DNA from: Corynebacterium hansenii
GTDB lineage: Bacteria > Actinomycetota > Actinomycetes > Mycobacteriales > Mycobacteriaceae
Length of the DNA stretch: 64,000 nt
Direction: 5' to 3'
Assembly (NCBI RefSeq): GCF_030408795.1
Contig: NZ_CP047211.1
Span: 310,001 to 374,000, forward strand
Shown here: positions 1 to 7,546 of the stretch, piece by piece
How positions within the stretch are numbered: the first letter of the stretch is position 1
Layout of the letters: every line of letters begins with the position of its first letter
Position numbers and translations under genes: made by a program
Notes under the pieces: model-generated
What the model was told of the DNA's origin: nothing
What the model saw: only the letters and a program-made list of their open reading frames with translations
The model's database searches: none

Positions 1-2
1 TG

Positions 3-452
3 CGCGAGGACCCCACCACTGTGGCCCGCGTGGAGGAACTCAAGGCGGATCTGCTGGGTTCGCGGGCCGTGGTGGCCGCGCCGGGTGCGATCTGGAAGTC
101 GACGTCTCAGTCGCTGATCGACTCCGCCCGCGATCCGGAGTCGCTGTTGCGCCGCAAGATCGCGGAGGCCGCGGAGCGCTACGGGCACAGGCTCAACGAT
201 GATGCCGAGCTGCGGGCGTCGATCGATCGCCGCATCGAGAAGGGCGCCGCTTTCCTGGCGGAGAACTACGCCGGCGAGATCACGTCGATCATCTCGGAGA
301 CCGTCGAGCGGTGGGACGCCGACGAGGCCTCGCGGAAAATCGAGCTGATGGTCGGCCGCGACCTCCAGTTCATCCGCGTCAACGGCACGCTCGTCGGGTC
401 GCTGGCGGGGCTGGCCATCTACACGTTTTCCACGCTGATCTTCGGCGGCTGA
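3..452 (+). CDS. DUF445 family membrane protein, C-terminal part
   Basis: This is the 3' end of a gene that begins outside the window; the frame is already open at base 3 and runs to a TGA at 450-452. The visible 149 or so residues are helical and charged, and finish with one hydrophobic segment (LVGSLAGLAIYTFSTLIFGG) preceded by a KIE-x4-GRDLQFIRVNGT stretch. That ending is typical of DUF445 proteins, which are membrane-anchored at both ends with a long helical middle. The function of the family is unknown. A GTG at 21 is in frame but is not needed as a start, because similar sequence precedes it. Confidence 0.8.
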   Translation, partial: REDPTTVARVEELKADLLGSRAVVAAPGAIWKSTSQSLIDSARDPESLLRRKIAEAAERYGHRLNDDAELRASIDRRIEKGAAFLAENYAGEITSIISETVERWDADEASRKIELMVGRDLQFIRVNGTLVGSLAGLAIYTFSTLIFGG

Positions 453-504
453 GCCCCACCGGGCACGCTCCGCCGCATTCGGGACCAGTGCCGGGAACAA
501 TGCG

Positions 505-533
505 CTGACGTGGAGCGTTGGGGTACGTAGACT
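505..533 (+). promoter_or_regulatory. Promoter of the HbhA-like gene
   Basis: A CTGACG -35 (505-510) and a TAGACT -10 (528-533) are separated by exactly 17 bases. A start point near 540 would leave a short leader carrying the GAGGAG ribosome binding site upstream of the ATG at 565. Confidence 0.6.
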
Positions 534-564
534 GGGGCACACGGCCAATCAGCGAGGAGCAGAC

Positions 565-1881
565 ATGTCCGATCACGACCGCACCGATCCCATCGACGGC
601 AACGACGGCACCGACCGTCCCGAGGACCCCAAGGGCACCGGCGGGGGTGCGCGGGATGACCGCGGCACCGATGCCGTCGGCGGCGCCGATGCGGGCGCCC
701 GCGACGAGCGCGAGGCCCGCGACGAGATGCGCGCGCAGGTCCTGGATCTGATCAAGACCCCGTTTTACGCGTGGATCGGCGCCGGCGTGCGCACGGTCGA
801 GATCCTGGGCGACATCGGGGCCCGGGTCCGCGCCGAGGAGGAGGCCCGCGATGCGGCGGGCGATTCGCTTGGCGACGACGCCGCGGCCGCCGGTGCGGCC
901 GGGGATCGCGAGCCCTCGGGCATCGCCGATGACGTCGCCGGCCGCGTGGCCGATGCGCGCCGGAAGGTCCGCGATCTCGGGGACAACGCCGGGGAGCAGT
1001 CCCGGGAGGCGTTCCTCAAGGCTCTCGACGCCGCCCAGACGGCGTTCAATGATGCCCTGACGAAGGCGCAGGCCGGCGGCGACCGTGCGTTTGCCACGGC
1101 CCATTCGCTGCCCGACGACGTCGCGGCCCGCGCGGAGCAGCTCAAGCCGGAGCAGCTGCGCGCGGTGGCGGACGGTTACCTCGAGGCCGCCTCGAAGATC
1201 TACCGGGAGCTCGCCGCCCGCGGCGAGCAGGCCGTGGACGAGGGCGTGAACGTGGCCAGGGAGCGCCGTGCGTCCTTCGGGGCCGTGGGCTTCCCGGGCG
1301 GGCGCGCGGGCGCCGAGGGCGACGAGAACAAGCCGGGCCGCGCCACCGACCCGGTGTCGGCGATCTTCGGCAAGCTGCCCTTCGCCGGTGCCGCCGCCGA
1401 GCGCGTGACGGGTTCCCTCGAGGACGTCGCCCGCGAGACCATGAAGCCCCTGCAGGATGCGGGCCAGGAATTCCTGAGCCGTTTCGACCAGGATGAGCTG
1501 TCCAACCGCGTGGAGTCGATCCTGCACCAGGCCGCCGACGTCACCGAGCAGCTGCTGGGCGCCCTCCGCGCCGAGAGCGCTTCGGCGGGGTCCGGCGAGA
1601 AGGCCGCGGAGGGCGATGTGGTGGACGCGGAGCCTGACGTCGTGGATGGCGAGGTCGTGGATCTCGGCGGCGCCGAGAACGCGGCCGGGATGGCGGCGGA
1701 CGTTCCCGCCGCCGATGAGGCCGCCGACGCGGCGGAGACCGTGTCCGCCGGCGACGAAGCCGTCGCCGACGCGATGGGCGGCGAGAAGGCCGCTGCCGGC
1801 GAGACCGATGCCGACAAGGCCGACGACGCCGGCAGCACCGGTGGCGCCGACGAGACGAAGGGGGATGCAGCGGACCGATGA
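565..1881 (+). CDS. HbhA-like helical protein with acidic tail
   Basis: A 438-residue, Ala/Glu/Asp-rich protein. Residues about 60-85 carry a hydrophobic helix (IKTPFYAWIGAGVRTVEIL). Residues about 165-225 resemble the core of mycobacterial heparin-binding haemagglutinin: LPDDV...LKPEQLRAVADGYLEAAS, then YRELAARGEQAVDE, matching the family pattern EELRKAAEGYLEAA...YNELVERGE. HbhA is a surface-associated coiled-coil protein involved in adhesion and lipid binding. The lysine-rich heparin-binding tail of M. tuberculosis HbhA is absent; residues about 330-438 are strongly acidic instead. The ATG is preceded by GAGGAG. The stop overlaps the next start (ATGA). The next gene, DUF2516, is also the neighbour of hbhA in mycobacteria, which supports orthology. 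Confidence 0.7.
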   Translation: MSDHDRTDPIDGNDGTDRPEDPKGTGGGARDDRGTDAVGGADAGARDEREARDEMRAQVLDLIKTPFYAWIGAGVRTVEILGDIGARVRAEEEARDAAGDSLGDDAAAAGAAGDREPSGIADDVAGRVADARRKVRDLGDNAGEQSREAFLKALDAAQTAFNDALTKAQAGGDRAFATAHSLPDDVAARAEQLKPEQLRAVADGYLEAASKIYRELAARGEQAVDEGVNVARERRASFGAVGFPGGRAGAEGDENKPGRATDPVSAIFGKLPFAGAAAERVTGSLEDVARETMKPLQDAGQEFLSRFDQDELSNRVESILHQAADVTEQLLGALRAESASAGSGEKAAEGDVVDAEPDVVDGEVVDLGGAENAAGMAADVPAADEAADAAETVSAGDEAVADAMGGEKAAAGETDADKADDAGSTGGADETKGDAADR

Positions 1882-2195
1882 TTTTCGAGATCTACAGGAT
1901 GATCGAGGTCATCTTCCGCATCGCCCTGCCGATGCTGCTGGCCGTTGCCGCAGTGGTCGGGCTGGTGATGGTTCTGACCACGCGGGCCGACGCGTTCGAC
2001 GCGGCCGACCGCAAGAGCAAGGGCGTGTGGGCGGGGATGCTCGCGGGTTCCGCGGCGTTCCTGGCGTTCCCGATGATCGGGTGGATGATGCTCGGCATCC
2101 CGATCATCGCGTCGCTCGTGATCACGGGGATCTACTGGCTCGACGTGCGCCCGCAGATCCGCGGCATCCTGGACAACGCCCAGGGCGGTTGGTAG
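1878..2195 (+). CDS. DUF2516 family membrane protein
   Basis: A 105-residue protein with three or four hydrophobic helices (LPMLLAVAAVVGLVMVL, GMLAGSAAFLAFPMIG and LGIPIIASLVITGIYWL) and the conserved ending YWLDVRPQIR. This is the DUF2516 pattern, of unknown function, represented next to hbhA in M. tuberculosis. The start overlaps the stop of the HbhA-like gene by four bases (ATGA), so the two are almost certainly co-translated. Confidence 0.85.
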   Translation: MIFEIYRMIEVIFRIALPMLLAVAAVVGLVMVLTTRADAFDAADRKSKGVWAGMLAGSAAFLAFPMIGWMMLGIPIIASLVITGIYWLDVRPQIRGILDNAQGGW

Positions 2196-2583
2196 CGCCG
2201 CCCGGTTACGCACCGCGCGGAGCGTCCCCGCTCACCGACTGTCGTGCCCCGGTAGGCAGCTGACGCCGCCCACCAGGGCATTGACGTACCCGGCGTGGCC
2301 GTGCGACCCACCCGCTGGTTAACCCACCCCGTGCAGCGTCCCGTCGTCCCGCTCGTCAACCCACCCGCTGGTTAACCCACCCCGAATGCGCAGACCCACC
2401 CGCTGTAACGGGTGGGTCTGCGCATTCGGGGTGGGTTAGCGGCGAAGGCCAGGTGGCCGGGCACCATTCGGGGTGGGTTAGCCGCGGAGGTGCCGTCGTT
2501 GAGCCCGTGAAGGTGCGGCGTGGCAGCGACGGCAGCCCCGCCGGCGCGGCCGGTCACCATTCTGGGTGGGTTAGCCGCCGCAA
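2196..2583. repeat. Convergent intergenic region packed with GGGTGGGTTA repeats
   Basis: This 388-base gap separates the stops of two convergent genes and encodes nothing convincing. A 26-base direct repeat (ACCCACCCGCTGGTTAACCC followed by ACCCCG) occurs exactly at 2306-2331 and 2359-2384. On the opposite strand sense, CATTCKGGGTGGGTTAGC occurs at 2423-2440, 2465-2482 and 2558-2575. All copies share the core GGGTGGGTTA or its complement. The G-runs could also form quadruplex structures. Confidence 0.85.
2373..2438. terminator. Perfect 30-bp-arm inverted repeat
   Basis: Arms 2373-2402 and 2409-2438 are exact reverse complements, beginning TAACCCACCCCG and ending CGGGGTGGGTTA, around the six-base loop CTGTAA. 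It sits between convergent stop codons, so it could stop transcription from both sides. The arms are far longer than a normal terminator stem, there is no T-run, and they are made from the local repeat unit. Confidence 0.6.
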
Positions 2584-3489
2584 CTAGTCGAAGACGACCG
2601 TTCGGTTGCCGTAGACCTGCACGCGGTCCTCGAGGTGCCAACGCAGGCCGCGGGCCAGCACCTGCTTCTCGGCGTCGCGGCCCTCGCGCTGCATGTCGCG
2701 CGGGGTGTCCTTGTGGGACACGCGGATGACGTCCTGCTCGATGATCGGGCCGTCGTCGAGGTCCGACGTCGCGTAGTGGCAGGTCGCGCCGATGAGCTTC
2801 ACGCCGCGCTTGTGCGCCTGGTGGTACGGCCGGGCGCCCATGAACGAGGGCAGGAAGCTGTGGTGGATGTTGATGGCGCGGCCCTCCCACATCTCGCACA
2901 GGTCCGGCGGCAGGATCTGCATGAACCGGGCCAGGACGATGGCGTCGGGGTTTTCGGCGTTGACCAGTTCGGCGACCTCGTCGAAGGCGCGGCGCTTGCC
3001 GATGGCGTCCTTGGGGAACGGCACGTGGTGGAACGGCACGCCGTGGGCGCGGGCCAGCGGCTCGAGGTTGTCGTGGTTGCCGATGACCGCGGCGACGTCC
3101 ATGGGGTAGTCGTTCTGGTCCACGCGGCCCAGGAGGTCCTGCAGGCAGTGGCCTTCCTTGGTCACCAGGATGACCGCCCGCTTGGGCACGCCGTTGTCGG
3201 AGATCTTCCAGCGGGCCTCGGGGCCGAGCTGCTCGACGATGGGACGGAAGGCCTCGCGGACCTCCTCGAGGGTCATGTCGAGTTCGTCGGCGCGGACGGC
3301 CTGGCGGGTGAAGAACCACTTGCTCTCGGGGTCGGAGAAGAAGTGGGCCTCGGTGATCCAGGCGCCGATCCCGGTGAGGAACGACGACAGGTGGGAGACG
3401 ATGCCGGTCGAATCGGGGCAGCCGAGCGTGAGGATGTACTGGCGCTCCTGGGGGGCCTGCTTCGGTTGGGCCAACGGTGAACGGGTCAT
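2584..3489 (-). CDS. purU: Formyltetrahydrofolate deformylase
   Basis: Hydrolyses 10-formyl-tetrahydrofolate to formate and tetrahydrofolate, balancing the one-carbon pool. The 301-residue product has an N-terminal ACT domain (LTLGCPDSTGIVSHLSSFL, about 18-95) and a C-terminal formyl-transferase fold (about 100-301). The catalytic region shows INIHHSFLPSF with GARPYHQA, and HYATSDLDDGPII, including the Asn-His-Asp set. The ATG at 3489 was chosen because a TAAAAT -10 hexamer lies seven bases upstream, suggesting a leaderless message; the frame stays open 20 codons further, but that part lacks family similarity. It is divergent from the deoC-like gene. Confidence 0.93.
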   Translation of the reverse strand: MTRSPLAQPKQAPQERQYILTLGCPDSTGIVSHLSSFLTGIGAWITEAHFFSDPESKWFFTRQAVRADELDMTLEEVREAFRPIVEQLGPEARWKISDNGVPKRAVILVTKEGHCLQDLLGRVDQNDYPMDVAAVIGNHDNLEPLARAHGVPFHHVPFPKDAIGKRRAFDEVAELVNAENPDAIVLARFMQILPPDLCEMWEGRAINIHHSFLPSFMGARPYHQAHKRGVKLIGATCHYATSDLDDGPIIEQDVIRVSHKDTPRDMQREGRDAEKQVLARGLRWHLEDRVQVYGNRTVVFD

Positions 3490-3496
3490 TCCCTGG

Positions 3497-3502
3497 ATTT
3501 TA
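3497..3502 (-). promoter_or_regulatory. Leaderless -10 hexamer of purU
   Basis: On the minus strand this reads TAAAAT, followed by the seven bases CCAGGGA and then the ATG. No ribosome binding site is present, which fits transcription starting at the start codon. Confidence 0.55.
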
Positions 3503-3513
3503 GTCCCCGCGCC

Positions 3514-3519
3514 TACGCT
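3514..3519 (+). promoter_or_regulatory. Leaderless -10 hexamer of the deoC-like gene
   Basis: TACGCT followed by seven bases (GGGGGCC) and the ATG at 3527. The purU -10 is only 11 bases away on the other strand, so the two promoters share a very compact divergent region. Confidence 0.5.
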
Positions 3520-3526
3520 GGGGGCC

Positions 3527-4276
3527 ATGAGCCAGCAGTTGCCGCCCACGCCGCGGATCCCCGCGCGGCATGCCGCGAAAACCGATGTCGCCGTCCTCGA
3601 TCCCGAACTGCCCGCCGCCGTCGTCCGGTCGGCCGTCGCCGCCGCGGCCGGTGCGGGGTGCGCGGGCGTGCGGTTGTTGCCCGCGATGCTCGATCAGCTC
3701 GGCGAGGGCGGGGCGGGACGGCTCCGGCTCGGGGCGGTCTGCGGCTTTCCGACGGGCCGGTCCCACGTTCTGGTGAAGGCCGCCGAAGCGCGGTTGGCCG
3801 CGGAACACGGCGCCCATGATGTGGCGGTGGTCGTGGATCGGGCGGCGGTGGCGGCCGGCGACGCCAACGCGGTGCTGTCCGAGGTCGTGGCGCTGCGCGG
3901 GGCGGTGGCGGCGCCGACGCAGCTGACCATCGTCGTGGAGGCCGGTCTCCATGCGTCGGGGGTGCTCGACGACGACACCTTCGACGCGATCATCGGGGCG
4001 ATCGCGGCCGGCGGCGCCGACGCGGTGGCCACATCCACGGGTTGGGCGCGGCCGGGTGGAGGGGGCGCGGCCGCCGCGGCCGGGGCCGAGCAGATCCTCC
4101 GCATCCGCGCCGCGGCGCCGGGACTGGGCATCATCGCCGTAGTGCACGGGGAAGCGGTCGATGTGAAAACGGTCGACGGGGAAGCGGGGGAGGCGTCGGC
4201 GTCGTCAAGCGATCGGGCCGGTGAGCTGCTGGCCGCCGGGGCCCACGTGGTGCAGGCGGAATACGAGCCGCAGTAG
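3527..4276 (+). CDS. DeoC-like aldolase homologue, probably inactive
   Basis: A 249-residue protein of the deoxyribose-phosphate aldolase (DeoC) TIM-barrel family, recognisable from CGFPTGRS, LTIVVEAGLH and GGADAVATSTGWA. The family makes a Schiff base on the Lys of a VKTSTG motif; here that position is Ala168 (VATSTG). The catalytic Asp (DEVDVVF in E. coli) aligns with Ala100 in HDVAVVV, and the second Lys (KPAGGVR) is replaced in IIAVVHGEA. The fold is kept but the known chemistry should not be possible. Position beside purU and the DUF2516 and HbhA-like genes matches the deoC site of related genomes. Confidence 0.8.
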   Translation: MSQQLPPTPRIPARHAAKTDVAVLDPELPAAVVRSAVAAAAGAGCAGVRLLPAMLDQLGEGGAGRLRLGAVCGFPTGRSHVLVKAAEARLAAEHGAHDVAVVVDRAAVAAGDANAVLSEVVALRGAVAAPTQLTIVVEAGLHASGVLDDDTFDAIIGAIAAGGADAVATSTGWARPGGGGAAAAAGAEQILRIRAAAPGLGIIAVVHGEAVDVKTVDGEAGEASASSSDRAGELLAAGAHVVQAEYEPQ

Positions 4277-4310
4277 GCCCGCGTGCCCAATCGTCGGGGC
4301 AGGGCCGGGT

Positions 4311-5702
4311 TCAGGCGTCCGCGGGAGAGCCCCCGACATCGCGGGGACTGACGTCGCGGAGGCTGCGGCGGAAATGGCGGAGCATGAGGACGGCGGTCGT
4401 CGCCAAGCCCAGCGTCAGGCCCCACCACACGCCGGCGGCGCCGAGATGCGCCCCGAACGCGAGCGCCAGCGCGGCCGGCAGCCCGACGATCCAGTAGCCG
4501 ACCACCGAAAGCCGGAACCCGGAGACCGTGTCGCCGAGCCCGCGCAGCAAACCGAGGCCGATGTTCTGGGCCGAGTCCGCGAATTGCATGACGACTCCGA
4601 TGAGCAGCAGGGAAGCGGCCAGGGAAACCGTGGCGGGATCGCCGTCGCGGCCGAGGAACGGCGCCAGGACCAGCTCCGGGGCCGCCGCGTAGAAGACGCC
4701 CGAGATGACCACCGCCGCGAGCATGTGCCCGAGCGCGAGCCGCATGACCGCCAGCGCCCCGGCGGCATCACCGGAGCCCGTCTGGCGGCTCACGAGGATC
4801 GAGGAGGCGTGGGAAAAGCCGATGGCGAGCTGGAAGACGATGAAGGTGACCTGGTAGACCACGTTGTGCGCGGCCAGCGCGGTCGCCGAGATCGACCCCA
4901 TGACGAAGGCCAGCACGGAGAACATGCCGGCCTCGGACGCGTAGGTGGCCGACACCGGGACGCCGAGCCGCGCGAGGGAGCGGACGTCCGCAGCGGCGGC
5001 CCACCAGAAGGCGGGGGAGAAGCACGGGGCCAGGACGTCGTCGCGGCGCACCACCGCCCAAAACGCCACCAGGACCGCCGCATGCACAACCGACGTCGAC
5101 GCGCCGATGCCCGCCAGGCCCATCACCGGGAAAGGCCCCCAACCGTGGATCAGCGCCAGGTTCAGCGCGGCGTTCACCGCGATGGAGGCGACCGTGATCC
5201 CCAGCATGCCGCGCGGCCGCCGCATGCCGACCGTGAACTGGCGGATCACCTGGAACCACAGGCAGGGCAGAAGGCCCGGGGCGAGCGCCCACAGCATCGG
5301 CCGCGCGGCGTCGACCACCCCGCCGGGCTGGCCGAGAAACGGCAGCAGGGCGCCGATGCCGACGATGGCCAGCGCCCCGACGAGCGCGGCGACCGTGGCC
5401 ACGAGGAAACCCGCGCGGACGTGCGCGCGCACCCGGTCGCGGCCCGCGGATGACGAATCGGCGGCCGCGACCTGGTTGCCGAGCGGTACGACGAGACCGA
5501 CGCCCATGGTGCGGACCTGATTGAAGATCACGACCGCGAGACCGCCGCCGGCGAGCGCCTCGACCCCGAGCAAGCCCATCATCGCGGTGTCCGTCGTGGA
5601 CAGGGCGATCTGCGCCAGTTGGGTGCCCGCGATGGGGGCCGCCAGGGCCACCAATTGCCGGCGGAGGGAACCGGGCGGGGTCGCGGCGGGGGCTGAGCTC
5701 AT
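4311..5702 (-). CDS. MATE family efflux transporter
   Basis: A 463-residue integral membrane protein with about twelve hydrophobic segments in two similar halves. The first half begins RRQLVALAAPIAGTQLAQIALSTTDTAMMG and the second LARLGVPVSATYASEAGMF, the repeated pattern of MATE (NorM/DinF) antiporters, which export cationic or amphipathic compounds using Na+ or H+. The ATG at 5702 follows an AGGAA ribosome binding site. The open frame continues upstream to 5870, but that stretch is a proline-rich string and overlaps the regulatory region. It is divergent from an SBP5-type importer, with iron-box-like sites between them, so export of a metal chelator is one possible role. Confidence 0.85.
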   Translation of the reverse strand: MSSAPAATPPGSLRRQLVALAAPIAGTQLAQIALSTTDTAMMGLLGVEALAGGGLAVVIFNQVRTMGVGLVVPLGNQVAAADSSSAGRDRVRAHVRAGFLVATVAALVGALAIVGIGALLPFLGQPGGVVDAARPMLWALAPGLLPCLWFQVIRQFTVGMRRPRGMLGITVASIAVNAALNLALIHGWGPFPVMGLAGIGASTSVVHAAVLVAFWAVVRRDDVLAPCFSPAFWWAAAADVRSLARLGVPVSATYASEAGMFSVLAFVMGSISATALAAHNVVYQVTFIVFQLAIGFSHASSILVSRQTGSGDAAGALAVMRLALGHMLAAVVISGVFYAAAPELVLAPFLGRDGDPATVSLAASLLLIGVVMQFADSAQNIGLGLLRGLGDTVSGFRLSVVGYWIVGLPAALALAFGAHLGAAGVWWGLTLGLATTAVLMLRHFRRSLRDVSPRDVGGSPADA

Positions 5703-6004
5703 CGGATTCCTGTGCGGGGTTGGGGGCGGGGCCGGTGGGTGCGGAGTAGGCGGAGGGGGCGATCGGCTGCGGGGACCGGGGTCCGCCGTGCGAAACCGGG
5801 GCGCTGCGCCGGCGGGCCGAATCGCCGGAGCATCACTCCGAGGAATCTCACCATAGGTGAGGCAAACCACGCTAGGTTATGCTGTGATTCTTTCACGCAC
5901 ATCGACGCGAGGCTGCTCCAGGGTGCCGGGCGAACCGTCCGGTGCGGTGGCCGTCGCAAAGCTTCGTCGGCCCGGCACCCCGGGCCCGACAGGAAGGTGG
6001 GGAC
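5703..6004. promoter_or_regulatory. Divergent control region between MATE exporter and ABC importer
   Basis: A 302-base region with no gene. An unusually AT-rich core (about 5841-5895) contains the two DtxR-like boxes and plausible -10 elements in both directions: TATGCT at 5878-5883 on the plus strand, and TATGGT reading left from about 5856. The remaining roughly 110 bases up to 6004 are the leader of the importer, ending in an AGGAAGGTGGGGAC ribosome binding site. The C-rich stretch 5703-5840 shows no clear element. Confidence 0.55.
5853..5890. promoter_or_regulatory. Two abutting DtxR/IdeR-like boxes
   Basis: The 19-mer at 5853-5871 (ATAGGTGAGGCAAACCACG) matches 13 of 19 positions of the palindromic iron-box consensus TTAGGTTAGGCTAACCTAA, including AGGT, AGGC and AACC. 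The next 19-mer, 5872-5890, has a near-perfect left half (CTAGGTTATGCT). DtxR with Fe2+ represses genes for iron and siderophore traffic. Both boxes overlap the likely -10 regions, which suits repression of both divergent units. Matching was by eye. Confidence 0.5.
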
Positions 6005-7546
6005 ATGCCCGCAATTGACCGGCGGCGTTTTCTGATCGGAACTGCCGGGGTCGCGGCACTGGCGGCGCTGTCCGCCTGCGGGCGAAACAGCGGGACGGAG
6101 GACACCCCGGAAGGCGCCGGCGACGCGCCCCGGGAGGGCGGCACGCTCCGCGTCGGGGTGCTGGGGAAGCCGGACGCCACCCAGCAGGACCCGCACCAGA
6201 ACCTGTCCAACGACAGCGACTTCCTGATCATGTCGCTGGTCTACGACGCGCTCACCGTGCCGAACCGGGACGAGAACGTCGCCCCGCGGTTGGCCCGCAG
6301 CTGGGAGCAATCCCCGGACGGCCGGACCTGGACGTTCACCATCGCCGATGGCGCGACGTTCCACGACGGCACGCCCGTCACCGCGGAAGACGTCGTGTGG
6401 TCCCTGCGGCGGATCGCGAAGGACAAGACGATCGCGTTCAAGGTGCCCGTGCCCGCCGACCAGGTGCGGGTCGTCGACGACACCCGCTTCTCGCTGACGT
6501 CTCCGCAGCCGAACAGCCAGATCCCGCTGCTGGTGCGGCTGGTCACCTTCGTCATGAAGAAGGGCGCCGAGCCCGGGGACTGGAGCGGCTCCGGGCCGTT
6601 CAAGATGGACTCGTACTCCGACGGCCGCGCCAGGCTGGTGCGCAACGAAGCGTGGCACGGCGGCGCCCCGCACCTCGACGCCATCGAGGTGATCCCGTTC
6701 GCCTCCGCCGAAGCAATGGGCAACGCGATCCAGGGCGGCGACATCGACCTCGCCTCGGCCGTCGGCGCCGTCGCCGGCCGCACCGCGGAGGCGAACGACC
6801 GGCTCACCGTGATCCGCCGCCCCAACGACTCCGTGATGCCGATCATCATGCGCACGGCCTCGGGGCCCTTCGCCGACCCGAGGGTCCGCGAGGCCATGCG
6901 GCTGATCGTGGACCGGCCCCGGATGGTGGAGTCGATTCTCTCCGGGTACGGCGCGGTCGGCAACGACATCCTCGGCACCGGCGACCAATTCCACGATGCG
7001 TCGCTGCCCCAGCGGGAACGCGACCTGGAGCGCGCCAAGCGGCTGCTGGCCGAAGCGAACTTCGACACCGCCCGGACGTACGACTTCTTCACCATCGACG
7101 AGGCGACCGGGCAGGTCGACTCCGCGAAGCTCTTCGCCCGCCAGGCCGCGGAAGCCGGCGTCAAGATCGAGGTGAAGGTGCAGGATTCGACGACCTTCTA
7201 CGACTCCACCTGGTGCAAGGCCGACTTGTACATCATGACCTGGGGCACCAACGACTCCGTGGCCTTCTTCGCGGACAAGGTGCTGAAGAAGGACGCGAAG
7301 AACAACGAGACCGGATGGGACGACCCGGCGTTCGAGGCCGCGTACTCCGAGCTGCTCGCCGCCCGGGACGAATCCGCCCAACGCGCGGCGTCGAAGAAGA
7401 TGCAGCGGGCCGAATACGACGGCAGCGGCTACGTGGTGTGGGGGATCGTCGACGGCATCGACGTCGCCGCGAAAACCGTCCGCGGGCTGCCGACCGCCCC
7501 CGGATTCGGCCGCATGCAGCTGGAGAAAGCGTGGCTCGCGTCGTAG
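6005..7546 (+). CDS. SBP5-family ABC substrate-binding lipoprotein
   Basis: A 513-residue extracytoplasmic solute-binding protein of family 5 (peptide, nickel and opine-metallophore binders). It begins MPAIDRRRFLIGTAGVAALA and continues ALSACG. This is a twin-arginine export signal (RRRFL) ending in a lipobox (LSAC), so it is probably folded before export and anchored at Cys. The body has the family landmarks: PRLARSWEQSPDGRTWTFTI, DGTPVTAEDVVWSLRRI and FADPRVREAMRLIVDR. The ATG at 6005 follows AGGAAGGTGGGGAC. The gene heads an overlapping four-gene importer unit. The substrate is not deducible; the upstream boxes favour a metal complex. Confidence 0.88.
   Translation: MPAIDRRRFLIGTAGVAALAALSACGRNSGTEDTPEGAGDAPREGGTLRVGVLGKPDATQQDPHQNLSNDSDFLIMSLVYDALTVPNRDENVAPRLARSWEQSPDGRTWTFTIADGATFHDGTPVTAEDVVWSLRRIAKDKTIAFKVPVPADQVRVVDDTRFSLTSPQPNSQIPLLVRLVTFVMKKGAEPGDWSGSGPFKMDSYSDGRARLVRNEAWHGGAPHLDAIEVIPFASAEAMGNAIQGGDIDLASAVGAVAGRTAEANDRLTVIRRPNDSVMPIIMRTASGPFADPRVREAMRLIVDRPRMVESILSGYGAVGNDILGTGDQFHDASLPQRERDLERAKRLLAEANFDTARTYDFFTIDEATGQVDSAKLFARQAAEAGVKIEVKVQDSTTFYDSTWCKADLYIMTWGTNDSVAFFADKVLKKDAKNNETGWDDPAFEAAYSELLAARDESAQRAASKKMQRAEYDGSGYVVWGIVDGIDVAAKTVRGLPTAPGFGRMQLEKAWLAS

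Noticed and set aside
2306..2575. Possible CRISPR array
   Set aside because: Repeats occur in both orientations with unequal spacing and no uniform spacers, and no cas genes are nearby.
6397..7530. Long open frame continuous with the DppB-like permease
   Set aside because: It lies inside the lipoprotein gene in another frame and encodes Arg/Ala-rich sequence with no similarity; the permease starts at 7531.
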